From the NCBI RefSeq assembly GCF_014385195.1, contig NZ_JACRTG010000034.1, positions 124,001 through 188,000 of the forward strand: 64,000 nt of DNA, written 5' to 3'. Each line of letters begins with the position of its first letter. The stretch's first letter is position 1. The notes under the pieces were generated by a model that ran no database searches, had not been told where the DNA came from, and was given only the letters and a program-made list of their open reading frames with translations. The translations under genes and the position numbers were made by a program. The stretch is from Paratissierella segnis (GTDB lineage: Bacteria; Bacillota; Clostridia; Tissierellales; Tissierellaceae). Positions 51,989-63,300 of the stretch are shown piece by piece.

Positions 51989-54160
51989 TTAATACATTAT
52001 TAAATCATATAATCTATATAACATTACTGCAGTTTCTGCTCGGGTAGCATTTGCCTTTGGGCTGAATTTCCCGTTGGAGCCTTTTATTATCTCATTATAA
52101 ACTGTAATCTTTGCTCCTTCTTCTGCCCATGGAGCTATGGAGTTTACGTCGCTAAATTTCATCAATACCGACTTATCCTGTCCCTTGTACAAATTTTTCT
52201 CCAATATTGTTCCTATTATCTTGGACATTTCCTCTCTGGTTATATACCCATTCGGATCAAATATAACCTCTGATTTCCCATTTATCAATCCGTTTCTATA
52301 TGCTGCTTTTATGGATTTATAATACCATTTATCCGCAGTTAAATCTTTAAATGGCAAATTGGTATCTAAATCTTCGTTGTACTTCAACATTCTGGATATT
52401 AAGGCTGAAAATTCTGCCCTTGTAATATTGGCAGCGGGAGCAAATTCTTCTGCTGTTCTTCCTCCTATTATTCCCTTTGCTGCCATGCTGTTGATGGCTT
52501 CAACTGCCCATTTATGATTTGACAAATCTTTAAATCCTATGTTGTTCACTTCTACCCTAAATTCTCCCAATTTATGAGTTAAGAATCTCATGCTCTTTGT
52601 TTGAGCATCATATACTCCGCCTATCAATTCCTTTGTTCCGTCTTCATTTACCAGAACTACGGTTAAATTATCTTTATCATTAACATTGATATCACATGGC
52701 ATTATAATTTTGACAGGATTTATCAAATTGTTTAGTTCCTTGCCTTCCTGTTCAAATCTTACCCATGTTGAGTTACTGCGCTTTTGTAATTTTATCTTTA
52801 TATCTGCTTTTACATCCTTGCTCATGAAATCAGGTGCTATTTCAAATGACGATTTTTCTGAAGATATTTTTATTGTATCTATTCCTTTGTCAATTGTTTT
52901 TTCCAGCAACAGCTTTGTTAATATTATTTCACTGATATCATCATTTTCATCCACCATTTTTATTCTAATACTCTTCCCACTGTTCCTATTTGGATTTTCA
53001 TTGATCTTAGATAGTTTATCCTCGACTTTGACGGAAAGTTCCAATATTGCATCTATCATTTTATTTAAATCATCTTCATCTTCCATTTTGACAGATGAGC
53101 TCAACGCTATTCCCATATTTTCTTCAGCTATTTTACTCAATTCTTCTATTAAGTCTTTATTTGACTTGTCATCTATCAAATTGTTTAATGCTTTTGTTAT
53201 GCTTATGGCACTATTCCCTACTTTAATCGCTAATTCTTCGCCTTTAACTGCTTCCAAAGCATTTAAAAGCACTTTTGATGCCTTTTTGCTCTCCTTAAGG
53301 ATGTCCTTTATATCGCCGGATTTTGAATCAGCTATTGTATCTTCAAAAGAAGTTACCATATTGTCCAGAGCTTTAATTATCTCTTTTTCTGTAGAATTTT
53401 TATTGTTTACTATCTTTAATGCTTCATCTATAACTTTACTTAATTCATCTAAATTGGCATCCCTATGAAATGCCGGTGCTCCTATATCTGCACCCAAATC
53501 TTGAGTGTATAGCCACTTGATGCTGTCTCCATCTTTTAATCTTACGGATCCTGCTCCGACATCAGGGAATTTTCCATTTACAGAGAACATCCATCCGCTG
53601 TCTTTTCCCTTATCAAATTCACTTTGATTGTCAATGCTTGCTATATAGCCTTTGCGATTTTCATATTCAATGCCATGATCATCCAGTATCCTTGTCGTTA
53701 AACTTAGGGCACTTTCATTTTTATTTATTATAATATCGCTTTCGTTTAAGATGACTCCCTTATATCCTTTTATATATAAATCCACCATTTCATCTTCTGA
53801 TGGATCAGGACCCGGGTTAGGTGCATCCGACTTTTTCATAATTATCTTCTTAGCTGCCGTAGTTCCATCTATATTTACTTGACAGTCATAGGTCTTATCC
53901 AATTCTAAAGTTGCTTCAACCTCTATCTTCCCTAGATCATCTGTGATACCCTGATCTATATAGTAATACCGGAAATCGTCTTTTATTGTTATGCTTACAG
54001 GTCGATTTCTTGTACCTTTGATGCTGATTAGCGCTTCATTATTTTTTTGAGTACAATCTATTGAAATATTCGATGCTGCCATAACCATCGAAGGGATGAG
54101 CAGTAATAGAATCAGCATTATAGACATTATACGCTGCATATTTTTTCTCATATTATTCAC
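51989..54160 (-). CDS. SLH-anchored surface protein with DUF4430 (transcobalamin-like C-terminal) domain
   Basis: A 723-residue exported protein. Signal peptide in the first ~28 residues (IMLILLLLIPSMVMA). DUF4430 at about 125-225 with GKDSGWMFSVNGKFPDVGAG, then VRLKDGDSIKWLYTQDLG; this is the fold of the transcobalamin beta domain. A long acidic helical stretch follows (about 225-420), then a beta-rich region (about 420-535). Three SLH repeats at about 540-717 (each with FKDL-like start and TRAE/REE segments) would hold it on the cell wall polymer. Start: GTG at 54160, four bases after AAGGAG, or ATG at 54151. It is third in the riboswitch-led operon and the only member with a recognisable wall anchor. 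Confidence 0.85.
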   Translation of the reverse strand: MNNMRKNMQRIMSIMLILLLLIPSMVMAASNISIDCTQKNNEALISIKGTRNRPVSITIKDDFRYYYIDQGITDDLGKIEVEATLELDKTYDCQVNIDGTTAAKKIIMKKSDAPNPGPDPSEDEMVDLYIKGYKGVILNESDIIINKNESALSLTTRILDDHGIEYENRKGYIASIDNQSEFDKGKDSGWMFSVNGKFPDVGAGSVRLKDGDSIKWLYTQDLGADIGAPAFHRDANLDELSKVIDEALKIVNNKNSTEKEIIKALDNMVTSFEDTIADSKSGDIKDILKESKKASKVLLNALEAVKGEELAIKVGNSAISITKALNNLIDDKSNKDLIEELSKIAEENMGIALSSSVKMEDEDDLNKMIDAILELSVKVEDKLSKINENPNRNSGKSIRIKMVDENDDISEIILTKLLLEKTIDKGIDTIKISSEKSSFEIAPDFMSKDVKADIKIKLQKRSNSTWVRFEQEGKELNNLINPVKIIMPCDINVNDKDNLTVVLVNEDGTKELIGGVYDAQTKSMRFLTHKLGEFRVEVNNIGFKDLSNHKWAVEAINSMAAKGIIGGRTAEEFAPAANITRAEFSALISRMLKYNEDLDTNLPFKDLTADKWYYKSIKAAYRNGLINGKSEVIFDPNGYITREEMSKIIGTILEKNLYKGQDKSVLMKFSDVNSIAPWAEEGAKITVYNEIIKGSNGKFSPKANATRAETAVMLYRLYDLIMY

Positions 54161-54204
54161 TTCACTCCTTAATATTGTGAGTAATTACAATCCTATATAA
54201 GACC

Positions 54205-54223
54205 CCTCGGGCAACGCCCGAGG
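54205..54223 (-). terminator. GC-rich hairpin between the second and third surface genes
   Basis: CCTCGGGC and GCCCGAGG around a three-base loop, unusually GC-rich for this window. No T tract follows on the minus strand, so it may damp or process the message and not end it. Confidence 0.5.
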
Positions 54224-54235
54224 AATCCAATGTTT

Positions 54236-57200
54236 TTAATTAGCTACTTCTATCTCTTTTGCTTCTTGCATCAGTATATTTTGGTATCTTATGTCATCCC
54301 ATAGGAATGCCTTTATATAGTAGTTTCCTAATTCAGGAACTAAGAAACCCGCAGCCAATTCCAATTCTTCTTTGCTATTTAATTCTTTTTTAACCATTGA
54401 ATAATTGATTAGTTTATTGGTTTTGTTTTCATATAAAGCTACTATAAACGTAGCAGGTTTCTTCTCTTCAGTCAGATTTCTAAGCTTTACTTTTGCATCT
54501 GCTTGTTTGCCATTTTTTGCTTCTGAATCTCCAGTATATTCTATTTCAAATTCTTGAGCAGATATTTTAAGTTCAATACTATCTTCTGTTTCCTTATCTT
54601 TAACCTTTGCTGTTATGGTAACTACGCCTGCTTTTTTAGTTGTTACTGTTCCATTAGCATCTACTTCTGCAATGTCAGTATCTGAACTTGACCACTCAAT
54701 TTCCCTAACTGGTACTATTTGCCCGTTTTCGTCATATCCTGTTGCCAGTAATTTTATAATTTCGCCTTCTATTATTTTAGCTATATCAGGTTCATTTATC
54801 TTTATGTCGGCTACTTCATTTGCATTAAACTTCATTTCATTGAACATTGATTTACCTATATATACATCTGCTAATGCAATAAATGCCTGCTCTGTTACCA
54901 TCCCAATATCTGAACCCCATTCTGATTCATTTTCAAAATATCCGTCTTTATAATAGTTCATCAGAGAATCTACTGCAGTCTTTCCTCCCACAGTCCATTT
55001 TTCTGATAATGGATCTTCTCCTACTGCCATTAAGCCTTGAAGAACTGCTGATGTGGAATATGGGTTTTCTGAACCCCATGCTATAAATCCACCTGTATTT
55101 GCATCTTGTACTCCTTTTAGATAGTCTAATCCTTTCTCTATTGCAGTTTGAACTTTTGTTTTATCTTTATATTTTGCTAATGCTGTCAATACCATTCCCG
55201 TCTCATCTGCTCCGCCAAAGCTTCCAGTGCTGTTGTCTTGATAGCTGAGAAGTGCATCTACCGCTTTATCTCTATCATAATCAGCTACTGCCATATCCAA
55301 TGCCAACATGCTAAATGCAACAGTTGTAGCATAATCATCAGATTGTCCTATAATGAATTTACCTTCTGCATTTTGTGAATTTACTAAGGTTTTTACATAA
55401 TCTTTTTTGCTATAATTATATGGGTCTTTTCCTGCTGCTATTAATCGCAATATATTTCCCACATGCTCTGATGCGGTTTTTGGCTCTTCATTTGTTTTGA
55501 ATTTTTGAGTAATTTCTAATAAATCTTCCTCCAAATTGTTGCTTGTGAAATTATATCCAAGGGCTACTCTGAAGGCAAATTCATCTTCCTTAGAGTAATA
55601 TTTCCTTACAGCTTTTATTACTTGTTCTAATGTTATTTCTTCCTCGTCAGCTTCTGTTACTTTTATTTCTACAGTATCTTTTATATCTTTGTCTTCTGCA
55701 AGTGCTGCTGTTACAGTCACTTCTCCCGTTTTATGTGCTATTAGCTTTCCGTCTTCTATTGTAGCTATTTCTGCATTGGAGCTTAACCACATTATTTCTT
55801 TGTCTGTTACTATGGTATCTCCTTTACGAACTTCTGCTGCAAGGGGTAATTCTTCTCCTACTTTTACGGATTTTCCTGATACTATCTTTATACCAAGCTT
55901 TTCTTCCGGTTCCTCACCTGTTAGTTCTGCCCAAGTAGGAGCCTTGTCATAATCGCGATAATAATCATAGGTACAGTACCAAATGACTTTATCTCCTGCA
56001 TTGAGTCTTACTTTATCAGCTGTTGTATCCGGACTTTTTCCATTGACAGTAAACATCCAGCCGCCAGAAGGTAGTCCCGTAATTCCATATATTGAAGTTA
56101 TCCAGCTTCCCGTTCCCTCATATTCCTCAGTAGTTGCCTGTAATGCTCCAAAGACCGTCAAACCCCCATCGTGTTCGTCTTTGTTTATAGTTACTTCCTT
56201 AGGATCTGATTTTACTTCATATTCTCCATCCTCATCAAAGACAATAATCGCTGTATTTACTTCCAATGTCTTTATTTCTTCTACAACTGTTATTGTAAAT
56301 GTGTCCTGGACTTCAGTACCTTCAACTTTTGCTGTTATCGTGGCCGTGCCTGTTCCCTTGGTTGTTACATTTCCATTTATTACTGTGGCTACATCTTCAT
56401 TTGAAGATGACCAGATTAATTCTTGTCCTGCCAATACTTTTCCATCTTTATCATATACCTTTGCTGTTAATGCTAGTGATTGCCCTACTTCTATCTCGGC
56501 TTTATCTGGTTTTACTATTTCTATAGTAGCCGGTACTGCATCTGGATCCATGTTCAGTCTCAATAATTCAAACATGGATTTTTGATTCTTTAAATCTGTC
56601 AATGCTCCAAATGCGGTATAGGTAGCCTCATAGTAGGTATATTCATCCTCTACGCCTTTCCCATAGCCACTATTTTTCATATTATCCTTTACGGTTTTGC
56701 TTTTTACTATAGCATGGAGCATAGTTGAATCATTCTTTATCCATTCTTTATCTTCCAATGGATTTATTCCGTTTGCTATTAATCCTTGAATAACCCTTCC
56801 AGTTGCTGTCGGACTGTTGGTTCCCTTTTCAAAGCCGAATGCAATATCAAATCCTCCGTCTTTATTTTGTTTGGTTTTAAGATAAGCTAATATTTCATCT
56901 ATCTTGCCCTGCACCCCGGTTACATCTTTGTGATTTGATAATGCTGTCAACACTAGTCCCTCTGTTTTTATATCCTTATAGGTGTGGGAACCATCTTTTT
57001 TATCATAAATCTCCATCAATTTTGTAACTATTTCTTCGTTATAGTTTCCCCCCGCCATATCCAGAGCTATAACCGACCTTGTCTGTGCCTCTATTGAGTT
57101 TTTATCGCTTTCAGCTTTTACAAATTCGCCCTTGTTCTCTCCATCCGTCTGCTGTGATTCTTCCAGCTCTTCTACCAGGTTTCTAACCTTGCCTTTGCCT

Positions 57201-60200
57201 TTGTCGTTATATTGTCTTGGATCTAAATCTGCTCCTATCAAGGTTATTATGGATTGGGACAGCTGATATGCGGATTTATTGTCTTCATCTATATAAATAT
57301 GCTTTTGAATATTATCTAAATCCATTCCTGCCAATCTTGCAGATCCCGTTGCCATCATGGATAATCCTGCGTTTCCTGTGCTCCCGCTGCTGTCTTCCGT
57401 CATATATGCTTCATAGCATTGTTTTAAGAAATCTATTTCTTCATCTAAATCTACCGGCGTTACAGGTTCTACCGGTGCTTTAGGTTTTACATTCAGTTTT
57501 ATACTTGCTTTTACATTGCTATCCGTTTGGGATACTGCAGTAATAGTTACTTCTGTTGTCGTCTCTACCTTTTTTGCTATGAATTTATTGGGCGCTTTAA
57601 ATTCCAATATTCCTTCATTTGATACTTCCCAATTTACCTTTTCATCTGTTAATACTTCTTTGTCCTCGTTTAGCACTTCTGCTGTTAGACCCATTTCCGA
57701 GCCTTCTTCCAGCTCAGATATGATTCTGCCGCCTTCATACTTTATTTTAATGCTATGCGGTTTTGTAAGGTCCGGTTCTTGTTCTTCACCTTTATTGGCT
57801 TCACCATACATGGATTTCCCATTTTTTAAATCTGCCAACGCTGCAAAAGCATCTATGGTAGCCTTTGTATCGGTTACTGCGGATGTGCTATCCGTTGCTT
57901 TAAACCCCGTAGATGTCTTGAATAGAAGTAATCCATCTAATATGGTTTTACCGTCTTCTGTCCATTCTTCACTTAACGGATTATCCCCTATTGCCATTAA
58001 TGCCTGAATAACCGATGCAGTACTGGATGCTCTGAATTGTGGTTCCTCGTTATATTTAAAGCCTTCTATGTTTCCATCAATATATTGTCTTAATTTGAAG
58101 TACTTCTTAACACCTCCAATTATCTCCATAACCTGTGGATTATCCTGATGTTTCGATAGTGCTATTAACCCTAAGGAACTTCTCTCTATATTATCTCCTT
58201 CAGTTGAATTTTTAAGTTCATAATAGTATTTACTACCATCTTTTTTGGCTTTTGACAAAAGAAGATTGATTGCACTTGTTTTATTGTATAAATCCTCTGT
58301 ACTGTCAATTGAAGCTTCATACATATCTAAAGCTATTACAGACATCATTAAATCTTTATCATCAGGAGTTGAATACCCTAATTTAAAGTTTCCATTTGTC
58401 TGCTGTGAATTTATTAATTCTTCTACATAGTCATTGTCATCATAATCCCTCGGATCTTCTCCTGCAGCTATCAATGTCATTATATTTTCTGCTAATTCCT
58501 TTGCTGATGTATAATTATCTCTAATATACATCTTATCTTTAACGATATCAGCATCTTCTCCATTATGAATCATGGACATGGATAGCAGATAATTGTAATT
58601 ATATCCTGTTTGTCCATCCAAATACGGCTTAACTTCGTTTATATTTGCAATTATTATATTTTCTGTTGTTTTAGGAGTTACTGTTACATCTATAGTTGCT
58701 TTTATTTCAGGGTTGGTAGTTGAAGTTGCTGTTATGGTTACAATGGTTTCTTCTATAACTTCTCCAGCTGTAAAAGTATCTAAAAATGAAAATTTTAATA
58801 CATCAGGATTTGAACTCTCAAATGTTACCTTTTCTCCCTTTACTTCTTCACCATTCCCATTTAAAACTTTCGTATTTATTATTTGCTTTCCGCCTGGGAA
58901 TAATGGTGTTACTTGTTTTCCTCCCGAGAAGCTTAATTCTATACTTGCCGGTTTTGCCGGGTCTACCGGTTCTTCACCTTCTTTTGTGTATGTGAAAGTT
59001 ATTGTATTGTCCTTTTCGTCTAATGTTACTGTTTGTGATTCAGGGGTAGTATATTCTTCTATTTCTATTGGTTCAAAAGTGTATTCTTGATTCATTTGGT
59101 AATAGTTTTCCGATATTTCATCTATTACCTTTATTAAATTATAAGTAACAGTTTTATCCACATCGTAATTTAATAAATCATCTCCCGAGCCTTCTACGGC
59201 TACCCATGTTGAACCTTGTTTTTCCGCCTTTTTTAATTCTTTTCCTACTATGGTTTTGCTTGGAACGACTTCTTCGCCCTCGCTATCCTTGTATTCAATG
59301 GTCACAGATGCCGGATTTACTATGCCAAAAGTATTCTCGGCTGTGGCTCCGGAATTGTTGTATACTTTTACAAGATACAAAATTTTTGATGTTCTTTGAT
59401 TCCCATTTCTTCTGAATATGGAATTATCTCTGCTAATACTTGGCCAATTTTCTACCGTGTCCGGTATTATTATTTCATCAATCTGATTGTCTTCAAATGC
59501 ATTTGCCCCTATAGTCTTTAATCCATCATGCAATATTACGTTGGTTAATAAATTTGTCGTAAATGCATTTTCTTGTATTTCCTCTACAGTGGATGGGATT
59601 TCTATTTCTGTAAACTTATTTTGCATAAATGCTGAATTGCCTATAGATTTCAGGCTATTAGAAAATTCTATTTCAGTTAGCTTGTTATTAAAAAACGCTC
59701 TTTCACTCAATTCTGTAATACTGTCAGGAAGATTTATCTTTTCTAACAAATTTCCTTGAAATGCCCACTCGCCAACTACCTCTAATCCTTCAGGCAATTT
59801 TAGTGTTTTAATTTGAGTGCTTATTGTACCCCCACTGGTTGAATAATAAAAAGCTTTCTCACCTATGCTTTTTACCGGTACTCCGTTTATCTCTTCCGGT
59901 ATTACTAAATCTGCCGGCGGTGAATCATTCATATATCCTGTGATTTTTACAGTGCCATCTGAATTATCCACATATTTAAACAGACTGTCCTCTGCCTCTT
60001 GCAGTTCGATTCTATTAATTCCTGCTTCTTCAGCCTCATTTATTTCTTCTATTTCTAGTTCTGCCTTTTCTTCTGTTTCTTCTACTTCTACTGTTTCTAA
60101 TTCTTCCTCATCTTTATCTGAAGTCTCACTACCTTCTGTGCTTTCTGATTCACCCGGTTGTTTAATTTCTTCTTCTATATCCACATTAGCTTCTGCTGCG

Positions 60201-60289
60201 CTTGCTATATTGTTAACCGCTAAAAAAATCGGTGATATAATAATGCTGAGCGCTAATAATATGGATATAAATTTAAATCTTCTTTGCAT
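54236..60289 (-). CDS. Giant modular surface protein with three transcobalamin-like alpha/alpha modules, DUF4430, Ig-like and leucine-rich repeats
   Basis: A 2017-residue exported protein; AGGAGG lies eight bases before the ATG. Layout by eye: signal peptide (1-32); acidic linker; BspA-type leucine-rich repeats (about 110-290); MucBP-like stretch (about 325-435); then three units, each of an Ig-like Big_2 domain and an alpha/alpha-barrel module with repeated VIALDMxxx, DGSxxY, ATGRVIQGLIA or STSAVLQGLMAVGEDPLSE-type helices (modules about 540-835, 940-1243 and 1550-1820); DUF4430 with GGWMFTVNGKSPD (about 1342-1457) lies between modules two and three; a last Ig-like domain (about 1827-1910); and a C-terminal beta domain shared with the 1077-aa protein. 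The alpha/alpha modules and DUF4430 are the two halves of the transcobalamin fold. No sortase motif or SLH. Function as corrinoid binder is inferred from domains plus the riboswitch. Confidence 0.82.
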   Translation of the reverse strand: MQRRFKFISILLALSIIISPIFLAVNNIASAAEANVDIEEEIKQPGESESTEGSETSDKDEEELETVEVEETEEKAELEIEEINEAEEAGINRIELQEAEDSLFKYVDNSDGTVKITGYMNDSPPADLVIPEEINGVPVKSIGEKAFYYSTSGGTISTQIKTLKLPEGLEVVGEWAFQGNLLEKINLPDSITELSERAFFNNKLTEIEFSNSLKSIGNSAFMQNKFTEIEIPSTVEEIQENAFTTNLLTNVILHDGLKTIGANAFEDNQIDEIIIPDTVENWPSISRDNSIFRRNGNQRTSKILYLVKVYNNSGATAENTFGIVNPASVTIEYKDSEGEEVVPSKTIVGKELKKAEKQGSTWVAVEGSGDDLLNYDVDKTVTYNLIKVIDEISENYYQMNQEYTFEPIEIEEYTTPESQTVTLDEKDNTITFTYTKEGEEPVDPAKPASIELSFSGGKQVTPLFPGGKQIINTKVLNGNGEEVKGEKVTFESSNPDVLKFSFLDTFTAGEVIEETIVTITATSTTNPEIKATIDVTVTPKTTENIIIANINEVKPYLDGQTGYNYNYLLSMSMIHNGEDADIVKDKMYIRDNYTSAKELAENIMTLIAAGEDPRDYDDNDYVEELINSQQTNGNFKLGYSTPDDKDLMMSVIALDMYEASIDSTEDLYNKTSAINLLLSKAKKDGSKYYYELKNSTEGDNIERSSLGLIALSKHQDNPQVMEIIGGVKKYFKLRQYIDGNIEGFKYNEEPQFRASSTASVIQALMAIGDNPLSEEWTEDGKTILDGLLLFKTSTGFKATDSTSAVTDTKATIDAFAALADLKNGKSMYGEANKGEEQEPDLTKPHSIKIKYEGGRIISELEEGSEMGLTAEVLNEDKEVLTDEKVNWEVSNEGILEFKAPNKFIAKKVETTTEVTITAVSQTDSNVKASIKLNVKPKAPVEPVTPVDLDEEIDFLKQCYEAYMTEDSSGSTGNAGLSMMATGSARLAGMDLDNIQKHIYIDEDNKSAYQLSQSIITLIGADLDPRQYNDKGKGKVRNLVEELEESQQTDGENKGEFVKAESDKNSIEAQTRSVIALDMAGGNYNEEIVTKLMEIYDKKDGSHTYKDIKTEGLVLTALSNHKDVTGVQGKIDEILAYLKTKQNKDGGFDIAFGFEKGTNSPTATGRVIQGLIANGINPLEDKEWIKNDSTMLHAIVKSKTVKDNMKNSGYGKGVEDEYTYYEATYTAFGALTDLKNQKSMFELLRLNMDPDAVPATIEIVKPDKAEIEVGQSLALTAKVYDKDGKVLAGQELIWSSSNEDVATVINGNVTTKGTGTATITAKVEGTEVQDTFTITVVEEIKTLEVNTAIIVFDEDGEYEVKSDPKEVTINKDEHDGGLTVFGALQATTEEYEGTGSWITSIYGITGLPSGGWMFTVNGKSPDTTADKVRLNAGDKVIWYCTYDYYRDYDKAPTWAELTGEEPEEKLGIKIVSGKSVKVGEELPLAAEVRKGDTIVTDKEIMWLSSNAEIATIEDGKLIAHKTGEVTVTAALAEDKDIKDTVEIKVTEADEEEITLEQVIKAVRKYYSKEDEFAFRVALGYNFTSNNLEEDLLEITQKFKTNEEPKTASEHVGNILRLIAAGKDPYNYSKKDYVKTLVNSQNAEGKFIIGQSDDYATTVAFSMLALDMAVADYDRDKAVDALLSYQDNSTGSFGGADETGMVLTALAKYKDKTKVQTAIEKGLDYLKGVQDANTGGFIAWGSENPYSTSAVLQGLMAVGEDPLSEKWTVGGKTAVDSLMNYYKDGYFENESEWGSDIGMVTEQAFIALADVYIGKSMFNEMKFNANEVADIKINEPDIAKIIEGEIIKLLATGYDENGQIVPVREIEWSSSDTDIAEVDANGTVTTKKAGVVTITAKVKDKETEDSIELKISAQEFEIEYTGDSEAKNGKQADAKVKLRNLTEEKKPATFIVALYENKTNKLINYSMVKKELNSKEELELAAGFLVPELGNYYIKAFLWDDIRYQNILMQEAKEIEVAN

Positions 60290-60327
60290 ATGTTCGCTCC
60301 TCCTTTATTGTTTTAATTCACTTTTAA

Positions 60328-63300
60328 TTATTTTGAAATGAATTTTTTGATATAGTATTCACCCTTTAGAGGTATCAAAAATATAGCTTCTACTTCAATT
60401 TCTTCATTTGCCCTAAATTCTTTATCCGTAGATGAATAGTTAATTAATTTGTCAGTATTTTTGTCATATAAACCTACTGTAAATGTTGCATGTATATTTT
60501 CATCAGTAAGATTTGTAACTTTATATTTTAATTTAGCATCTTTACCATTTATTATAGTTTCTTCTGACAGAGATTCTATTACTATTTTATCTTCCGGATC
60601 TGTTGCCAAAGTACCTTCTATAATAACTTCAACATCTTTAGTTTCAAACTCTCCATTTTTTATGAATACAAGGGTCACACTGGTCTTTTCGTTATTTTCT
60701 GTATTGTTTTGTTTAATTAGAGTAAATTGTCCTGCCGGAGCTTTGTCTGTAATATATCCTGTATATTCTTTTTGAGAATATACCAAGGATATCTCAGTGC
60801 CTATTTCCATATTGTCCTTTAATTTTACTATATCCTCTGTTATGTTCGTACCTTTTGCTACGGTTTTGTGAATGATAACACTATCCACATACTTTTCGGC
60901 TTCCGATTTTACTGCCCGTTTATCTTCATTCTCCTCTTTCTCCGGAAGAGTAACGTCAAGTATAGTTTTCAATTTCCTCTTAGCTTCTTCAAAGGATACT
61001 CCTACTGATTTGTACTTATCGTAATTCGGATTTGTAGTATCAACTACATTTCCAAATCCCTTTATGGTATTTCCCAAATAATCTGTAGAATTTCCGTAAG
61101 AATTTTCAATATCCTTTTCTATATTATTTCCATCATAAAAACCTGCAAAGCCACCGTTCCAACTCCAACCGGGCATTAAAGTTCCTGTACTTATGCAGTT
61201 TTTTACAGCTCCGGAAATAATTCCTGCAAAACCTCCAAAATAATTACCGCTGCCTACACTCCCAATTACATTCCCCGTAGAATACGAATCTTCAATTGTT
61301 GAATATATACTGCTTGACCCAACAAATCCTCCTGTTGAATATGAACCAGTTACATTTCCTGTTGCATAGGATGTATATATTTGTTCCCAATTAGAGCCTG
61401 CCAATCCGCCTGTAGTATTGCCTCCTTTTACATTCCCGGAAGCAAAGCTGTTGCTTATAACTCCGCGATTCCAACCTACTAATCCTCCTACATTTCCAGC
61501 ATCATCAGCAGGAGCTGTTTGCCCAATTACTTCTACATCGGCTGAACTTTTATCTATAGCGCTATATACATAGCTCCCGCTGCCTGTTCCTTCAACGGTA
61601 TTGTTTCCATCATTGATGCCTACCAGCCCGCCTATTCTGGTAGCTTTCGCAACGTCAGTTCCCAATCCTGTGATTTTGCCGGTGACATGACAGTTTCCAA
61701 TTAAGCAAGCTCCATTTTTATCTTCTTTTGCCCAACCTGCTAAAATACCTAGCCGGCTTCCACCTACTATATTGGCATTAGTTATTTTTACATTTACTAC
61801 TTTTGCATCGATTAAAACTCCAAAAAATCCTATATTTTTGCTGTTTTTATCCTTCTTTATAGTCAAGTTGGATATCTCTTGATTATTTCCATCAAAATTG
61901 CCCATAAAAGGATTGTCTTCTGTTCCAATGGGCTCGAAGGATATTCCGCTTAAATCAATAGGCTTATTTACCTTAAAATGAGCCTTCGGATATTCCATGA
62001 CATGATTAAAATCTGTTGGCTTTTCTATTAAATAGGGTTCTTCTTCCGTCCCTTTTCCTTGAAGTTCATCACTTTCTTCTCCTTCTTCAGGTACAGACGC
62101 CAAAAGTTCATCCCATTTTGGTCCTTTAAAGTTGTTTAAAGGACTTCCATAGAACCAAAGAATCTTATCCTCATCTTTTACAGTTGCCGTTGATACACCT
62201 ACAGGCGGAGTTTTATCATTTATGGTGAACATCCAACCATCCGGAGCACTGGCTTCAATTCCATCAATGGATTCTACAAATTCACCATAGGTGCCAGTTT
62301 TAGATATATATGGAATTTTATCCTTTCCTTCTTCCAATATATCTAATACCGTAGGTTTTTCTTTATCAATTAATATATCAATAGGATCAATATGCTTTTT
62401 AAATTTATAGCTATTTTTATTATAAGTTGCTACCATGACTTTAACGCTTATACCTGTAGGTACCTCTTCTGTTGGTTTTGGAGGAATTGCAATGATATAG
62501 GGAAAGCCTTCATTTATATTTTCTGCCTTTGCCCATATATTTTGTCCGCCATTTAAAATAGCCAGTATATCATCTGATTTAAGTTCCGTCGAGGTTTTTT
62601 CAGTGACACCTGATACATCTGTGCTGCTTTCCGTCGGAAGTTGTCTCTCGGAATTGTAGAAACAGTTAACCGCTGTTCCTCCACTATAGTTTAACCCTCC
62701 TATAAAACCACTGCCGCTAATTGTAGGAAAGACATCCACATTGGCATAGGAATTAACAGTAGATGAACCGCTATCTGAACGACCTACTAATCCTCCAATC
62801 TGTTCAGTTCCTCTTATAATTCCGAAAGCATAGCTATTTTCAACGGAGCCGTGATTTTGACCTACTAATCCTCCGATCCACTTTTTTGCTTCTATTGTTG
62901 CAGAGGCATAACTTTGCTTGATACTTCCGATTTTTTCGTTACTCCCTACTAATCCACCAGTTGTAGTACTATATGAATCCTCACTTTTTACTATACAGTT
63001 ATCTGCAAAGCTTTTTTCAACTGTTCCATTATTGACACCTACAAGACCACCTACTGTATTTGAAGTAGATGTAAGTATGCTGTCCACAACAAAACAATTT
63101 TCAATTATTCCTTTGTTTTCACCTGCTAATATTCCTGAATGAGTTCCTAATCTTAATCTTGCATCTTCAATCCCCAAATTTTTTATCATTCCGTCAGCAG
63201 ATATAGTATTAAATAGCCCGCCGCCGGTACTTGTAAACTCAAATTCAAGATTTTTAATTACATACCCTTTACCATCAAATGTTCCTGTAAAAGGCCTGCT

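Noticed and set aside
54205..54223. Full terminator splitting the surface operon
   Set aside because: The hairpin is strong but no T tract follows on the coding strand, so read-through to the SLH gene is more likely than complete stop.
52686..60341. Many plus-strand frames of 60-260 residues opposite the surface genes
   Set aside because: Low-complexity shadows of Glu/Lys/Asp-rich coding on the other strand; none has a ribosome site or recognisable motif.
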